64,000 bases of DNA from Pseudomonas lini (GCF_964063345.1 NZ_OZ061318.1:1736001-1800000), one strand, 5' to 3'. Shown: positions 21,413 to 32,629, numbered from the stretch's first letter. The notes: a model not told the origin generated them from the sequence alone. Translations and numbers: made by a program.

Positions 21413-22714
21413 TCAGTTCAGGTAAGGGGACCAGGACGGTTCTCTGACTTCGCCTTGTGCGGTAGGAAGCGGGAGCCTCACGCGTCCATTAATGGACACG
21501 AGCATCAAGACTCCCCGGCCCTGCTGGCGGGTGGCGTAGATTACCATGGTGCCGTTGGGCGCAACAGTAGGCGACTCGTCCAGAGTGCTATCAGTGAGGA
21601 TCTTTACACTACCTCGCTGCAAATCCTGGGCCGCCACCTTGAAATTGGTGAAGCCTTCCTGACGATGGATCATCACCAGGGTCTTTTCATCGGCCGACAG
21701 TTTAGGGTTGGCGTTGTAGTTACCGATGAAGGTCACACGCTCCGCACCACCACCGCTTGCGCTGGTCTTGTAGATCTGTGGCTTGCCGCCACGGTCGGAG
21801 GTGAAGTAGATGGTCGAACCATCCTTACCCCAGAACGGTTCGGTGTTGATACCTTGACCGTTGGTGACGCGACTGATCTGACGTGAACCCAGATTCATCA
21901 CATAAATGTCCGGGTTGCCATCTTTCGACAATACGAATGCCAGGCGCTGACCATCCGGCGACCATGCTGGCGCACCATTCAGGCCTTCGAAGTTGGTGAT
22001 CTGCTCACGGCGACCGGTGTCGATGTTCTGCATGAAAATACGCGGGCGCTTCTGCTCGAACGACACATAGGCAATGCGCTTGCCATCCGGTGCAAAACGC
22101 GGCGACAGGATCGGCTCGCGCGATTGCAGCAGGGTCACGGCACGGGCACCGTCATAGTCCGAACGTTGCAGCGTGTAGCGAGTGTTCTTCTCGGAGAACC
22201 GCTCGGCCGTCACGTACAGCAGACGAGTCGAGAACGCACCTTTGATACCGGTGAGTTTCTCGAACGACTGGTCGGAGATGTAGTGCGCCATGTCACGCAG
22301 TTGATCGACGCTGCCCGACACGCTGCCGGTCAGCACTTGCTGCTCGGTGGCGACGTTGAACAGTGCGTACTGAACCTGCAGGCGACCGCCCGCTGGAACG
22401 ATACTGCCGACCATAATGTACTGGGCGCCAACAGCCTTCCAGTCACGGAAAATGATTTCGCTCGCCTGGCTTGGCTGGCTGATCATGTTCTGTTTTGGAA
22501 TCGGCGAGTAGTAACCCGAGTTGCGCAGGTCGTTACCGATGATTTCGGCCATGTCGTCCGGCAGCACGCTGCCGCCCTGGTTGCCGAACGGAACGACTGC
22601 AATCGGGGTGGCCCGATCACTGCCGCTGGTGACCAGAATGTTTTTTTCATCTGCTGCCGCTATCCCTGCCAGGCAGCAGATAACGACAAGCATTCCTCGA
22701 AGAAGGTTTCTCAC
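21413..22714 (-). CDS. tolB: Tol-Pal system beta-propeller protein TolB
   Basis: Periplasmic protein that binds Pal and TolA. 433 residues: signal peptide ([20 protein letters not shown]), an N-terminal alpha/beta domain and a six-bladed beta-propeller with repeated PDG motifs ([36 protein letters not shown]). The start overlaps the tolA stop by 4 nt, indicating translational coupling. Confidence 0.97.
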   Translation of the reverse strand: MRNLLRGMLVVICCLAGIAAADEKNILVTSGSDRATPIAVVPFGNQGGSVLPDDMAEIIGNDLRNSGYYSPIPKQNMISQPSQASEIIFRDWKAVGAQYIMVGSIVPAGGRLQVQYALFNVATEQQVLTGSVSGSVDQLRDMAHYISDQSFEKLTGIKGAFSTRLLYVTAERFSEKNTRYTLQRSDYDGARAVTLLQSREPILSPRFAPDGKRIAYVSFEQKRPRIFMQNIDTGRREQITNFEGLNGAPAWSPDGQRLAFVLSKDGNPDIYVMNLGSRQISRVTNGQGINTEPFWGKDGSTIYFTSDRGGKPQIYKTSASGGGAERVTFIGNYNANPKLSADEKTLVMIHRQEGFTNFKVAAQDLQRGSVKILTDSTLDESPTVAPNGTMVIYATRQQGRGVLMLVSINGRVRLPLPTAQGEVREPSWSPYLN

Positions 22715-23790
22715 AAGGCTAGATCCTCAGGTGTGAATGTCATCTTGAATGAACGATACGGAGCGAAATCGCTCGGCTTCATTCCCTGCATTTCTGTCAA
22801 ACGTCCAATGTTCTTGACCGCCGCTACTGCGGAAGCGTCAAACGGACCATCGCCGCTGGACTTGGCCACGCCAACCGAAGTCACCGTACCATCCGGCAAC
22901 ATGCCGATTTGCAACACGACCGTCATGCCTTTGCGTGCCGAAGGTGGACGAGCCCAGCCTTCCGCTGCACGAGCACGAATCAGATCATCGAAACTGCCGG
23001 CGACTTCGTCACCCTGCTCATCGGCCAAGGCCTGCTGACGCTGCGGCGTGTCGGAAAGCAAATCTGCCAGGGCCTGAGCCTTTTTCTCATCGACGGATTT
23101 ACGTGCCGCTTCCTGCGATTTTTTCTTCGCGGCATCGGCAGCAGCTTTCTTCTTCGCGTCTTCGGCGACTTTCTTCTTCGCCTCTTCAGCTTCAGATTTC
23201 TTCTTGGCGTCTTCGGCGGCTTTCTTCTTCGCGTCTTCGACGATCTTTTTCTTCGCTTCTTCAGCGGCCGCTTTCTTGGCCTCTTCTTCAGCCGCTTTCT
23301 TGGCTTCTTCTTCAGATTTCTTCTTGGCTATATCAGCCAATTGTTTCTCTTCGGCCTTTTTGGCTTCGGCGGTCTTCTTGGCTTCATCGGCTTTCTTGGC
23401 TTCATCAGCCTTTTTTGCCTCTTCCGCTTTTTTCGTCTCGTCGGCCTTCTTGGATTCTTCGGCTTTTTGAGCCGCATCTTCCTTCTTTTGTTCCGCGGCC
23501 TTGATCGCTTCCTGTTCGATCTTTTTCTGTTCCATCTGTTCGACTTCGGTCTGGCGCGCAGCGGATTTCTGCGCTTCACCCGCAATCTTCTGATTGGTCT
23601 GGGTGGTCGCCCGACTTTTCGATTTCAGCTGGTACAAGGTCGCCTGGACGATCGGCTTGGCCGGCGGCAGCTCCGGTGTGAAGGCGAAACTGACAAACAG
23701 CATGCCGAAAACCAGCACGTGCAAGACAATCGCCAAGACACTAGGCCAGAAATAGCTTTCCGAGGCGGACGGCTCTCGCATTTGCTGCAT
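22711..23790 (-). CDS. tolA: Tol-Pal inner-membrane anchored protein TolA
   Basis: Spans the periplasm to link TolQR with TolB/Pal. 359 residues: an N-terminal membrane helix (about 13-36, [19 protein letters not shown]), a long Lys/Ala/Glu-rich helical region (about 65-235, repeats such as [14 protein letters not shown]), and a C-terminal globular domain ([16 protein letters not shown]). The start overlaps the tolR stop (TGATG). The repetitive helical part is normal for the family and can vary in length. Confidence 0.95.
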   Translation of the reverse strand: MQQMREPSASESYFWPSVLAIVLHVLVFGMLFVSFAFTPELPPAKPIVQATLYQLKSKSRATTQTNQKIAGEAQKSAARQTEVEQMEQKKIEQEAIKAAEQKKEDAAQKAEESKKADETKKAEEAKKADEAKKADEAKKTAEAKKAEEKQLADIAKKKSEEEAKKAAEEEAKKAAAEEAKKKIVEDAKKKAAEDAKKKSEAEEAKKKVAEDAKKKAAADAAKKKSQEAARKSVDEKKAQALADLLSDTPQRQQALADEQGDEVAGSFDDLIRARAAEGWARPPSARKGMTVVLQIGMLPDGTVTSVGVAKSSGDGPFDASAVAAVKNIGRLTEMQGMKPSDFAPYRSFKMTFTPEDLAL

Positions 23791-24251
23791 CAGGGTGCCT
23801 CGGTAATCAAGCCAACATTACCGACCCCGGCTTTCTGCAACCCGCCCATCGCGCCCATGACGGAGCCGTAATCGACAGTCTTGTCGCCGCGAATGAATAC
23901 CTGGGTACGCTTGCCGCCTTCAGTACCGGCGCGAATGATCTTGGTCACCGCGTCGGTCATTTGCGGCAAGGTCATGGCCTTGTCCTGCTGCTTTTCGGTG
24001 TCGACTTCGCTGCCAAGGTTCCAGTAGTAGGTCTTGTCAGACTTGATCGAAATGGTCAGGACCTGAGTGTTGTTGTCCTGCGGCAAGGCTTCGCTGGAAA
24101 CCTTGGGCAGATCAACTTTCACGCCCTGATTGAGCATCGGCGCGGTCACCATGAAGATGACCAGCAGTACCAGCATCACGTCGATGTAAGGCACCACGTT
24201 CATCTCGGCAACCGGCTTGCGCTTTTTGCGAGCTCGAGCGATTAAAGCCAT
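23790..24251 (-). CDS. tolR: TolR proton-channel subunit
   Basis: Inner-membrane protein of the ExbD/TolR family, 153 residues. One membrane helix (MNVVPYIDVMLVLLVIFMVT, about 18-38) carries the key aspartate in YIDVMLV that takes part in proton flow; the rest is periplasmic. It follows tolQ after 14 nt. Confidence 0.96.
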   Translation of the reverse strand: MALIARARKKRKPVAEMNVVPYIDVMLVLLVIFMVTAPMLNQGVKVDLPKVSSEALPQDNNTQVLTISIKSDKTYYWNLGSEVDTEKQQDKAMTLPQMTDAVTKIIRAGTEGGKRTQVFIRGDKTVDYGSVMGAMGGLQKAGVGNVGLITEAP

Positions 24252-24265
24252 TGGAAATTACCTGC

Positions 24266-24961
24266 TTATTCTTCGCTGGTGTGCACTTTGCGGTGCAGGA
24301 TCGCCTGGAATTCGTCGGCGAAGGTGTAGTAACGGCCCAGCAGGGTTTCGCTGCGAGCAGCAAAACGGTTGTACGCGATAACGGCCGGGATGGCGGCGAA
24401 CAGACCGATCGCGGTAGCGATCAGTGCTTCGGCAATACCGGGGGCCACGGTGGCCAGGGTCGCTTGCTGGGCAGTTGCCAGGCCACGGAAGGAGTTCATG
24501 ATGCCCCAGACCGTACCGAACAGACCGATGTACGGGCTGACGGAACCGACGGTGGCGAGGAACGGCAGGCTCTGCTCGAGTTTTTCTTCCTCACGGGAGA
24601 TGGCCACACGCATGGCACGGGCCACGCCTTCCATGACCGCTTCCGGGTCAACGCCTGACTGCTGACGCAGACGGGAGAATTCCTTGAAGCCGGCACGGAA
24701 GATCTGCTCGACGCCCGAATCCGGATCAGGGTTGCTGCCGGCCTGACGGTAGAGTTTGGACAGGTCGATACCCGACCAGAAGCGCTCTTCAAAGCTCTCC
24801 AGGGCGCGTCGACCGGCACGCAGCAAATTGCTGCGCTGAAAGATCATGATCCATGAGGTCACCGATGCGGCTACCAGGATCAGCATTACCAGTTGCACCA
24901 CGATACTGGCATTGCTGACCAGGCTCCACATGGAGGAATGGTCGACGACGTTAGCTTCCAC
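24266..24961 (-). CDS. tolQ: TolQ proton-channel subunit
   Basis: ExbB/TolQ/MotA-type inner-membrane protein, 231 residues with three membrane segments (about 12-38, 135-160 and 170-195). [15 protein letters not shown] motif ([15 protein letters not shown]) and [20 protein letters not shown] are typical. It uses the proton motive force to energise TolA. Its start overlaps the end of ybgC by 11 nt. Confidence 0.96.
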   Translation of the reverse strand: MEANVVDHSSMWSLVSNASIVVQLVMLILVAASVTSWIMIFQRSNLLRAGRRALESFEERFWSGIDLSKLYRQAGSNPDPDSGVEQIFRAGFKEFSRLRQQSGVDPEAVMEGVARAMRVAISREEEKLEQSLPFLATVGSVSPYIGLFGTVWGIMNSFRGLATAQQATLATVAPGIAEALIATAIGLFAAIPAVIAYNRFAARSETLLGRYYTFADEFQAILHRKVHTSEE

Positions 24962-25418
24962 GCTTTATCTCCTGCTTTGAGTGTGTACCCGCGCCGCTCA
25001 CGTCGGCAAAGGCCGCACGTAGAGCTTCGGGAATGGCCCGGGGTTTTAAACTGTTAGTGCGCACACAGGCCACCAGAAACTGCCCTTCGCAGAGCAGCAC
25101 ATTATCCGTAGCCCGCCTGACCTGCTGTTTGAAGCGCAGGCTGACCCGGTTCAATTCAATAACTTCAGCGCTTACCAGCAGTTCGTCATCCAGTCGCGCC
25201 GGCGCGTGGTAACGCGCTTCGCTGGAATGCACGACGAACAACAGGTCCTCCCCTGCCAGCGCCGACTGGGCAAAGCCCAGCTCCCGGAGCCGCTCGGTTC
25301 GAGCCCGTTCCATAAACTTGAGGTAATTGACGTAATACACGATGCCGCCCGCATCGGTGTCCTCGTAATAAACGCGACAACGATGTGCGAACGGCTCAAG
25401 CCCGTTTTGCGCGCGCAT
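24951..25418 (-). CDS. ybgC: Tol-Pal associated acyl-CoA thioesterase YbgC
   Basis: Hot-dog-fold thioesterase of the 4-hydroxybenzoyl-CoA type, 155 residues. The catalytic region reads [21 protein letters not shown], with the active-site aspartate in EDTDAGG. It is the first gene of the tol-pal operon here as in many Proteobacteria. Precise substrate in Pseudomonas is not known. The start was kept at ATG 25418. Confidence 0.93.
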   Translation of the reverse strand: MRAQNGLEPFAHRCRVYYEDTDAGGIVYYVNYLKFMERARTERLRELGFAQSALAGEDLLFVVHSSEARYHAPARLDDELLVSAEVIELNRVSLRFKQQVRRATDNVLLCEGQFLVACVRTNSLKPRAIPEALRAAFADVSGAGTHSKQEIKRGS

Positions 25419-25545
25419 ACTCTAGTGCTTACTCCTCAGGTTGCCAATCCGGCCAGGCAACTGTTTTTCATTGATTCGCGGCTTTCTGGCGAAAGTACGG
25501 TCCTGGGACAGCACAAACCCCGAATAAATCAGCGCGCAAAGGTGA

Positions 25546-26607
25546 CTAATCGTCCACGGCATCGAGGAACTCGTCTACCACGGGCATCTCGCCTAATCGT
25601 GACGGGATGTTTAAACCGAAGTGCAGATACGCATGCCGAGTGACCACCCGCCCCCGCGGAGTGCGCATGATATAGCCCTGCTGGATCAAATATGGTTCCA
25701 GCACGTCTTCAATGGTGTGACGCTCTTCGCTGATTGCCGCCGCCAGACTGTCCACCCCGACCGGCCCACCGTCGAATTTCTCGATCATGGTCAGCAGCAG
25801 GCGTCGGTCCTGATGATCAAAGCCTCGCTCGTCGACATCCAGCAGGTTCAGCGCCAGGTCGGCGATCGGCTTGGTAATGTGACCCTTGGCGCGGACCTCG
25901 GCAAAATCCCGGACCCGGCGCAGCAAGCGGTTGGCGATCCGCGGCGTGCCACGGGCACGGCGGGCGATTTCGAAGGCGCCTTCCGGGTCCAGCGGCAAAC
26001 CGAGAATGTTCGCCGAACGGCTGACAATCGTTGCCAGGTCGGCGGTGTTGTAGAACTCCAGGCGCTGGACGATCCCGAAACGGTCGCGCAACGGGTTGGT
26101 CAGCATGCCGGCCCGGGTGGTTGCACCAACCAGGGTGAACGGCGGCAGATCGAGTTTGATCGAGCGCGCGGCCGGCCCTTCGCCAATCATGATGTCGAGC
26201 TGGAAATCTTCCATGGCCGGGTACAGCACTTCTTCGACGATCGGCGACAACCGATGGATCTCGTCGATGAACAACACGTCATGGGGTTCAAGGTTAGTCA
26301 GCAACGCCGCCAGATCACCCGGACGCTCGAGGACCGGCCCCGAGGTGCTTTTGATCGACACGCCCATTTCCTGGGCAATGATGTTGGCCAGGGTGGTTTT
26401 ACCCAAGCCCGGAGGGCCGAAAATCAGCGTGTGATCCAGCGATTCATTGCGCCCGCGCGCAGCCTGGATGAACAACTCCATTTGCTCGCGAACGGTTGGC
26501 TGGCCAATGTACTCGGCCAGGCTGACAGGACGAATCGCCCGATCCTGGACTTCCTCGCGGTCACGGGGACCTCCCGTGGCGGCGATCAGACGATCAGCTT
26601 CAATCAC
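25546..26607 (-). CDS. ruvB: Holliday junction branch-migration helicase RuvB
   Basis: AAA+ motor that drives branch migration with RuvA. 353 residues, Walker A GPPGLGKT at 64-71, Walker [10 protein letters not shown], sensor GATTRAG, and a C-terminal winged-helix domain ([14 protein letters not shown]). The start lies directly after the ruvA stop, so ruvAB are cotranscribed. A 127-nt gap then leads to ybgC. Confidence 0.97.
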   Translation of the reverse strand: MIEADRLIAATGGPRDREEVQDRAIRPVSLAEYIGQPTVREQMELFIQAARGRNESLDHTLIFGPPGLGKTTLANIIAQEMGVSIKSTSGPVLERPGDLAALLTNLEPHDVLFIDEIHRLSPIVEEVLYPAMEDFQLDIMIGEGPAARSIKLDLPPFTLVGATTRAGMLTNPLRDRFGIVQRLEFYNTADLATIVSRSANILGLPLDPEGAFEIARRARGTPRIANRLLRRVRDFAEVRAKGHITKPIADLALNLLDVDERGFDHQDRRLLLTMIEKFDGGPVGVDSLAAAISEERHTIEDVLEPYLIQQGYIMRTPRGRVVTRHAYLHFGLNIPSRLGEMPVVDEFLDAVDD

Positions 26608-27222
26608 TTAGATCATTCCCTTAAGGGCACGACGAATCATGTCTTCACTGCTCAAACCTTTCTCCTTGATCGCGGAAATCGCCTTGCTGGCTTCCTGCGG
26701 CTTGTAACCCAGGGAAATCAGCGCGCTGACCGCGTCATTTTCGGCGGTGGCGACCGGAGGCGCATCTGGCCCTCCCGGCTGGTTTGGCACCAAGGCGAAC
26801 ATCGCCGGCACGGTTTCCCACGCTTTGAAGCGGTCCTTGAGTTCCACCAACAAACGTTCGGCGGTCTTCTTGCCCACGCCCGGCACCTTGGTCAGCGCCG
26901 AAGTGTCCTGGGACTGCACGCAACGAACCAGCTCGTCGACCTCCAGGCTCGACATCAAGGCCAGCGCCAGTTTCGGCCCTACACCATTGAGACGGATCAG
27001 CTCGCGAAAAAAGTCTCGCTCGCGCTTGCCAAAGAAGCCATAGAGTAACTGCGCGTCTTCGCGTACGACCAAATGGGTGTGCAAGGTCAGCGGTTCACCG
27101 ACCGACGGCAAACGATAAAGCGTGGTCATGGGTACTTCCAGCTCATACCCCAGACCGTTTACATCCAGAATCAGGTGCGGCGGCTGTTTCTCAGCCAAAG
27201 TGCCGCGCAAGCGTCCAATCAC
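26608..27222 (-). CDS. ruvA: Holliday junction recognition protein RuvA
   Basis: Tetrameric DNA-binding protein that holds the four-way junction for RuvB. 204 residues: N-terminal OB fold ([21 protein letters not shown]), two HhH motifs ([30 protein letters not shown]) and the flexible C-terminal domain III that contacts RuvB. Follows ruvC after 115 nt. Confidence 0.97.
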   Translation of the reverse strand: MIGRLRGTLAEKQPPHLILDVNGLGYELEVPMTTLYRLPSVGEPLTLHTHLVVREDAQLLYGFFGKRERDFFRELIRLNGVGPKLALALMSSLEVDELVRCVQSQDTSALTKVPGVGKKTAERLLVELKDRFKAWETVPAMFALVPNQPGGPDAPPVATAENDAVSALISLGYKPQEASKAISAIKEKGLSSEDMIRRALKGMI

Positions 27223-27337
27223 GTTTCAGATCCTTGAGCCTTGGCCAGATCAGTGCTGGCGACTGACAGAACAAGGATTTTGCGCCGACAACACAGGCGC
27301 AAAACCCTCATTCCATAAAAAATGATTGCTGATGCTA

Positions 27338-27862
27338 TCAGAGACGCAGGCGCCCGCCACGACTGCGTGCCGTGCCCAGACCATGAGGCAACAGACTGGA
27401 ACGGGTGTGAGCGTGGCAAATCGCGATGGCCAGGGCATCCGAGGCATCGATTTGCGGCTTGCTGGTCAGCTTCAGCATGTGCATGACCATCATTTGCACC
27501 TGTTCTTTATTCGCCGCGCCAGTCCCGGTTACAGCTTGTTTGACCTGGGTCGCGGTGTACTCAGCGATTTCCAGGCTTTCCTCGGCACCGGCCACGATGG
27601 CTGCGCCGCGGGCCTGACCGAGCTTGAGGGCGGAGTCGGCATTGCGCGCCATGAAGACTTTTTCAATGCCCATGGTCACCGGGCCGTAGGTCTGGATGAC
27701 TTCGCGCACACCCCGATAGACAATTTGCAGGCGCTCGTGCAGCTCGCCGGAGCCCGTGCGAATGCAGCCCGACGCCACGTACACGCAGCCACGCCCGGTA
27801 TCACGTACCACGCCATAACCGGTGATACGCGAACCGGGGTCGATACCTAGAATTAAAGTCAT
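27338..27862 (-). CDS. ruvC: Holliday junction resolvase RuvC
   Basis: Endonuclease that cuts Holliday junctions symmetrically. 174 residues, with the first catalytic aspartate in [14 protein letters not shown] (Asp7), further acidic residues in MGIEKVF and in the C-terminal [14 protein letters not shown]. First of ruvC-ruvA-ruvB. A REPIN lies in the gap to yebC. Confidence 0.96.
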   Translation of the reverse strand: MTLILGIDPGSRITGYGVVRDTGRGCVYVASGCIRTGSGELHERLQIVYRGVREVIQTYGPVTMGIEKVFMARNADSALKLGQARGAAIVAGAEESLEIAEYTATQVKQAVTGTGAANKEQVQMMVMHMLKLTSKPQIDASDALAIAICHAHTRSSLLPHGLGTARSRGGRLRL

Positions 27863-27913
27863 AACGCCTGCGGATCAAGTAAAAGCACGATATTCATTAC
27901 AGCGAATAACAAA

Positions 27914-28003
27914 TGTGGGAGCTGGCTTGCCTGCGATGGCGTAGGCACATCAAACAATGATGTAGCCTGACACGCCGCCATCGCAGGCAAACCCGCTCCC
28001 ACA
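27914..28003. repeat. REPIN, GTGGGAGCTGGC class
   Basis: Arms TGTGGGAGCTGGCTTGCC and a right arm ending GCAAACCCGCTCCCACA; the arms differ at a few bases, so this copy is partly decayed or a hybrid of the CTGGC and CGGGC types. Confidence 0.88.
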
Positions 28004-28020
28004 CTGAATCTTAGTCGCCC

Positions 28021-28767
28021 TTAACCGAGCTGTGCGGCCACCGACTCTGGAATGTCGGCGTTGGAATACACGTTCTGCACGTCATCCAGGTCTTCGAGCA
28101 TGTCGATCAGCTTCAGAACCTTCTCGGCGCCTTCCAGGTCCAGTTCGGCACTGGTGGTCGGCAGCATGACGATTTCCGCATCATCACCCTTGAAGCCGGC
28201 AGCCTCCAAAGCGTTGCGCACGGAATAGAAGCCGGCGAACGAGGTGAACACGTCGATCGAACCGTCTTCGTGAGTGACCACGTCATCGGCGTCGGCCTCC
28301 ATGGCCGCTTCCATCAGCGCATCCTCATCCACGCCTGGAGCGAAGGAAATCTGCCCCTTGCGTTCGAACAGGTAGGCCACCGAACCGTCGGTGCCGAGGT
28401 TGCCGCCGCACTTGCTGAACGCATGGCGAACAGCCGCTGCAGTGCGGTTGCGGTTGTCGGTCATGCATTCGACCATCACCGCCACACCGCCCGGGCCGTA
28501 ACCTTCGTAGGTCAGCTCGACCATGTCGTCGGTATCGGCGGCGCCGGCACCGCGAGCAACCGCGCGATCGATGATGTCGCGGCTCATGTTCGCGCCCAGC
28601 GCTTTATCCAGCGCCAGACGCAGACGCGGGTTGGAGCCTGGATCACCGCCGCCCTGACGGGCAGCAACCGTCAGTTCACGAATCCACTTGGTGAAAATCT
28701 TGCCCTTCTTGGCATCCTGACGTTCTTTGCGGTGCTTGATGTTCGCCCACTTGGAATGACCCGCCAT
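28021..28767 (-). CDS. yebC: YebC/PmpR family regulatory protein
   Basis: A 248-residue soluble protein of the YebC/TACO1 family. It begins [20 protein letters not shown], the family signature, and has the typical acidic middle domain. In P. aeruginosa the equivalent PmpR affects quorum-sensing genes; other YebC proteins help ribosomes through difficult sequences. Which role applies here cannot be told. The start at 28767 is preceded by GGAGCGAG; an upstream in-frame start was rejected because it lacks the family N-terminus. Confidence 0.93.
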   Translation of the reverse strand: MAGHSKWANIKHRKERQDAKKGKIFTKWIRELTVAARQGGGDPGSNPRLRLALDKALGANMSRDIIDRAVARGAGAADTDDMVELTYEGYGPGGVAVMVECMTDNRNRTAAAVRHAFSKCGGNLGTDGSVAYLFERKGQISFAPGVDEDALMEAAMEADADDVVTHEDGSIDVFTSFAGFYSVRNALEAAGFKGDDAEIVMLPTTSAELDLEGAEKVLKLIDMLEDLDDVQNVYSNADIPESVAAQLG

Positions 28768-28855
28768 AACTCGCTCCGAATTATCTTTGAAACATTGCCC
28801 GCCACGCCATGATGCGCCGGCCAGCAAAAAAAAATCTCGACCCTGTCTATAAAAG

Positions 28856-28883
28856 AAGGGGCGCATCCGCAGATGCGCCCCTT
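28856..28883 (-). terminator. Hairpin between aspS and yebC
   Basis: AAGGGGCGCAT (28856-28866) pairs perfectly with ATGCGCCCCTT (28873-28883). On the reverse strand it is followed by CTTTTATAG, so it can end aspS transcription, although the T-run is short. Confidence 0.75.
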
Positions 28884-28892
28884 AGGTCAGCC

Positions 28893-30668
28893 TTACTCAG
28901 CCTTTGGCGTTTCGCGCAGACGAATGTGCAATTCGCGCAATGCCTTGGCATCCACCAGACCCGGTGCCTGAGTCATGACGCAGGCAGCGCTCTGGGTTTT
29001 CGGGAAGGCGATCACTTCACGGATCGACTGGGCGCCGGTCATCAGCATCACCAGACGGTCCAGACCGAAGGCCAGACCACCGTGCGGCGGCGCGCCGTAT
29101 TTCAGGGCGTCGAGCAGGAAGCCGAACTTCTCTTCCTGTTCCGCTTCGCTGATACCCAGCAGACGGAACACCGACTGTTGCATTTCCTTGCGATGGATAC
29201 GGATCGAACCGCCACCCAGCTCGGTGCCGTTCAGAACCATGTCGTAGGCACGGGACAGCGCGGTTGCCGGGTTGGCTTCCAGTTCTTGCGGGGTGCACTT
29301 CGGCGCGGTGAACGGGTGGTGCAACGCGGTGAAGCTGCCGTCGTCGTTCTCTTCGAACATCGGGAAGTCGACGACCCACATCGGTGCCCACTCGCAGGTC
29401 AGCAGGTTCAGATCGTGACCGACCTTGATCCGCAGCGCGCCCAGGGCTTCGCTGACGATCTTGGCTTTGTCGGCACCGAAGAACACGATGTCGCCGTCAA
29501 CCGCGCCAACGCGATCAAGGATCACATTGAGGTTGGCTTCAGGGATGTTCTTGACGATCGGCGATTGCAGACCTTCAACGCCTTTGGCGCGCTCGTTGAC
29601 CTTGATGTACGCCAGGCCCTTGGCACCGTAGATGCCGACGAACTTGGTGTAGTCGTCGATCTGCTTGCGCGGCATGCTTGCCGCGCCTGGAACGCGCAGA
29701 GCGGCAACGCGGCATTTCGGGTCGTTGGCAGGGCCGCTGAACACCTTGAAGTCGACTTCTTTCAGCTGATCGGCAACGTCAACCAGTTCCAGCGGGTTAC
29801 GCAGGTCCGGCTTGTCGGAACCGTAACGACGCATGGCCTCTTCGAAGGTCATGTGCGGGAAGTCGCCGAACTCCAGGTCCAGCACTTCCTTGAACAGGTT
29901 GCGGATCATTTGTTCGGTGATGCCCATGATCTCTTTTTCATCGAGGAAGCTGGTCTCGATGTCGATCTGGGTGAATTCCGGCTGACGGTCGGCGCGCAGA
30001 TCTTCGTCGCGGAAGCACTTGGCGATCTGGTAGTAACGGTCGAAGCCGGCGACCATCAGCAGTTGCTTGAACAGCTGTGGCGATTGCGGCAAGGCAAAGA
30101 AGGAACCGGCATGGGTACGGCTCGGTACCAGATAGTCACGCGCGCCTTCTGGCGTGGCGCGGGTCAGAATCGGCGTCTCGACGTCGAGGAAGCCGTTCTC
30201 GTCCAGGAAGCGACGGATGCTGGTGGTCATGCGCGAACGCAGACGCAGCTTCTCGAGCATTTCCGGGCGACGCAGGTCGAGGAAGCGATAACGCAGGCGG
30301 GTTTCTTCGCCGACGTCGGAGAACTCGTTGAGCGGGAACGGCGGGGTTTCCGCTTCGTTCAACACTTCCAGCTCGTAGCCCAGCACTTCGATCATGCCCG
30401 ACGCCATGTTGGCGTTGGTGGCACCGGCCGGACGCAGGCGAACCTTGCCGGTGATCTTGACCACGTATTCGCTGCGCACGCGATCGGCGGCGGCGAAGGA
30501 TTCAGCGCGGTCCGGGTCGAACACCACCTGGGCCAGACCGTCACGATCACGGATATCGAGGAAAATCACCCCACCGTGGTCACGGCGACGGTGAACCCAT
30601 CCGCAAAGGGTAATTTCCTGGCCTTCCAGGCTTTCGTTCAGTTGGCCGCAATAATGGCTGCGCATCAT
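28893..30668 (-). CDS. aspS: Aspartyl-tRNA synthetase
   Basis: Class II aminoacyl-tRNA synthetase, 591 residues: N-terminal anticodon-binding OB domain ([20 protein letters not shown]), catalytic domain with motif 2 ([19 protein letters not shown]) and motif 3 ([16 protein letters not shown]), and the bacterial GAD insertion. In Pseudomonas the enzyme is known to charge both tRNA-Asp and tRNA-Asn (amidated later by GatCAB); that is inferred from the genus. Two adjacent ATGs exist; the first (30668) was chosen. Confidence 0.96.
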   Translation of the reverse strand: MMRSHYCGQLNESLEGQEITLCGWVHRRRDHGGVIFLDIRDRDGLAQVVFDPDRAESFAAADRVRSEYVVKITGKVRLRPAGATNANMASGMIEVLGYELEVLNEAETPPFPLNEFSDVGEETRLRYRFLDLRRPEMLEKLRLRSRMTTSIRRFLDENGFLDVETPILTRATPEGARDYLVPSRTHAGSFFALPQSPQLFKQLLMVAGFDRYYQIAKCFRDEDLRADRQPEFTQIDIETSFLDEKEIMGITEQMIRNLFKEVLDLEFGDFPHMTFEEAMRRYGSDKPDLRNPLELVDVADQLKEVDFKVFSGPANDPKCRVAALRVPGAASMPRKQIDDYTKFVGIYGAKGLAYIKVNERAKGVEGLQSPIVKNIPEANLNVILDRVGAVDGDIVFFGADKAKIVSEALGALRIKVGHDLNLLTCEWAPMWVVDFPMFEENDDGSFTALHHPFTAPKCTPQELEANPATALSRAYDMVLNGTELGGGSIRIHRKEMQQSVFRLLGISEAEQEEKFGFLLDALKYGAPPHGGLAFGLDRLVMLMTGAQSIREVIAFPKTQSAACVMTQAPGLVDAKALRELHIRLRETPKAE

Positions 30669-30790
30669 GGTCGTGGTTTCACTTCTCGTAATTCGAAATT
30701 CGGTTGGAGGTCTTGCCGCACCCTCGCACTTAAACAAGGTGCCAGATGATGCAAGAGCTCGCGCGTGTCATTCAGCCCGGGCGCTAGACC

Positions 30791-31012
30791 CTAGTCAGCT
30801 TTGTCGCCACCGGCCAGATTCTTCTTGGAACCGGTCTTGAAGTCGGTTTCGTACCAGCCGGTGCCGCTGAGGCGGAAGCCCGGCATGGACAGCATCTTTT
30901 TCAGCTCTGGCGCCTGGCAGGCAGGGCAGTCGACCAGCGGTGCTGCGCTGATCTTTTGAATGGCTTCCAACTGATGACCACAGGAAGCACATTGATAGTC
31001 GTACATCGGCAT
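30791..31012 (-). CDS. FmdB-type zinc-ribbon protein
   Basis: A 73-residue protein with two CxxC knuckles (Cys8/Cys11 and Cys29/Cys32), starting MPMYDYQCASCG, followed by FRLSGTGWYETDFKTGSKK, the usual FmdB-family tail. Probably binds zinc; no established function, though these small proteins are thought to be regulators. Located just upstream of aspS in the same direction, 122 nt apart. Confidence 0.88.
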   Translation of the reverse strand: MPMYDYQCASCGHQLEAIQKISAAPLVDCPACQAPELKKMLSMPGFRLSGTGWYETDFKTGSKKNLAGGDKAD

Positions 31013-31149
31013 GGGGGTTGTCTCGGCGATCAGATTGCTACCGCGCATGCTGGGCTTTGCGGCAAAGGGCGGGATTATATCCATTAAATGCAGCCTGTGC
31101 AGCCGTAAGACTGCACAGACCGACACTCGACCCGATCAACCGCCAATCG

Positions 31150-31488
31150 CTAAGCCATGACGAGGCAACTTCCCTCCTTCAGGCTGTGCACGACGCAGAC
31201 AACCCGCACCAGCCCGGTGAAGTTCTTCACCCCGCCATGACGCAGATGCACTTCGCGATCCACGCGGGACAACAGCGCACTGACCGAGCAGCAATTGACC
31301 TTGGCCATATCACCCAAAATATCCCAATAGACCTGCTCCAGCCGCAAACAGGTCGCAAAGCCATTCAAGCGCACAGACCGGGACAATGGCTGGGCCAGGC
31401 CCATATCGAATTCGCTGACTAATGAATCAACCCTCACGTCCTTGAGTGGACCGACCCTCCCCTCGTTTCGCCTGTCTTCATAAACCAT
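31150..31488 (-). CDS. Ribbon-helix-helix domain protein (RHH_4-like)
   Basis: A 112-residue protein. The C-terminal two-thirds (RSVRLNGFATCLRLEQVYWD, then ALLSRVDREV and LVRVVCVVH) fits the RHH_4 pattern: a beta strand followed by two helices, usually DNA-binding. The start at 31488 was chosen because AAAGGAG lies 10 nt before it; an upstream in-frame ATG at 31569 has no ribosome site. It is divergent from the membrane cold-shock gene, with 464 nt between them. Target unknown; a transcriptional role is inferred only from the fold. Confidence 0.7.
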   Translation of the reverse strand: MVYEDRRNEGRVGPLKDVRVDSLVSEFDMGLAQPLSRSVRLNGFATCLRLEQVYWDILGDMAKVNCCSVSALLSRVDREVHLRHGGVKNFTGLVRVVCVVHSLKEGSCLVMA

Positions 31489-31952
31489 ACCGTTGACACT
31501 CCTTTGCCATCCTTGCTGCTTATAAGAGTCATATTCCGTTTCCTTATAAAAGCGCAGGCGCACAGGCATATCCAGATGACTTTATGACCATCAACGTAGG
31601 ATAAGCCAACAACGGAGGGGAGATCATGGAGCACGTCCTAGGCCGGACGTTTTCCCACAAGAACTGACGCAACATCACTCACTGAAAAGGTAAAAAATCC
31701 GAGGAACACTGCGCGCGAACAACACTCAGCAAGCGTCATTCGCACACGGGCCAGTGGAAAGCACCGCTGGACTGCCTGATTTGAGTAGCCGCGGGCTTTG
31801 CTGTTAAATAGGCAGTGTGTCGCTACCGCCTATTTTCCGGGGGTTGCGCATAGGCTGATACCGGGCACGTGTCCAACGCCTCTTATTGTTCTGAAGCGAA
31901 CCGTGCTCCATCAGCTCTTCCTTGTGATCCGTCTTAACGTGAGTTAATCAAA
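31489..31952. promoter_or_regulatory. Divergent intergenic region between the RHH gene and the membrane cold-shock gene
   Basis: 464 nt without a convincing ORF or hairpin. It probably contains the leader of the cold-shock fusion gene, whose ribosome site (GTGAGT) is weak. No clear operator or promoter was recognised. Confidence 0.45.
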
Positions 31953-32555
31953 ATGTTGAAAATCGTCCACCTGCTAATGGGCGCAGCAGCCCTGCTGCTG
32001 TCCTTCATCCCTAGCCTGCGATCCGAAGCAGTACCTTACCTGCAACAACCTGATGCGCTGTACCTGGCCTTTTTCGGCCTGCTCAACCTCACCCTTGCGC
32101 CTGTTATCCCTTACTGGAACAAAGGCCCGCGTCATCAACTGCAAAACCTGGTCAGTGCCTTGCTGGTTCTGGCTGTCGTGCTGCAAACCCTGACGCTGAT
32201 CGCCCCGATGCCTGTCATCGCCGGTCAACCTGCCGTTCTGTTCAGTCTGGTCGCTGCCCTGATCGCCATTTTTCTGCACCTGGCCGTCAGCTTCTACAAA
32301 TCCTCACCGGCCGCCGCCTCGCCAAGCTATGACATGAGCAACCGCGATACTGGCACCGTTAAATGGTTCAACACCTCCAAAGGCTTCGGCTTTATTTCCC
32401 GTGATTCCGGTGATGATATTTTTGTGCACTTCCGGGCAATTCGCGGTGAAGGCCACCGTGTTCTGGTCGAAGGCCAGCGCGTGGAGTTCTCTGTCATGAA
32501 CCGTGACAAAGGCCTGCAAGCCGAAGATGTGATCGCCGCACTGCCGCGTCGCTGA
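31953..32555 (+). CDS. Membrane protein with C-terminal cold-shock domain
   Basis: A 200-residue protein in two parts. Residues 1-118 hold about four hydrophobic helices (near 4-20, 36-53, 65-85, 94-114). Residues 131-197 form a complete cold-shock domain: [17 protein letters not shown] with RNP1 KGFGFI and RNP2-like IFVHF. The domain should lie in the cytoplasm, tethered to the inner membrane. A similar gene is known in the same neighbourhood in P. aeruginosa. Function unknown: membrane-proximal RNA binding is the simplest inference. An alternative start at [12 protein letters not shown] would give a free cold-shock protein. A strong terminator follows. Confidence 0.88.
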   Translation: MLKIVHLLMGAAALLLSFIPSLRSEAVPYLQQPDALYLAFFGLLNLTLAPVIPYWNKGPRHQLQNLVSALLVLAVVLQTLTLIAPMPVIAGQPAVLFSLVAALIAIFLHLAVSFYKSSPAAASPSYDMSNRDTGTVKWFNTSKGFGFISRDSGDDIFVHFRAIRGEGHRVLVEGQRVEFSVMNRDKGLQAEDVIAALPRR

Positions 32556-32566
32556 TTCAAGGCTAA

Positions 32567-32606
32567 AAAAAACCGCGAACAGCCCAGGCTGTTCGCGGTT
32601 TTTTTA
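32567..32606. terminator. Bidirectional terminator between the cold-shock fusion and slyX
   Basis: ACCGCGAACAGCC (32572-32584) pairs perfectly with GGCTGTTCGCGGT (32587-32599), with an A-run before and a T-run after, so it can serve both convergent genes. Confidence 0.93.
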
Positions 32607-32629
32607 TGACCTGTTTTTAGTAACGCATC

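Noticed and set aside
23060..23600. Repetitive Lys/Ala-rich sequence as a recent tandem expansion or frameshift in tolA
   Set aside because: The reading frame is intact and such helical repeats are normal for TolA domain II.
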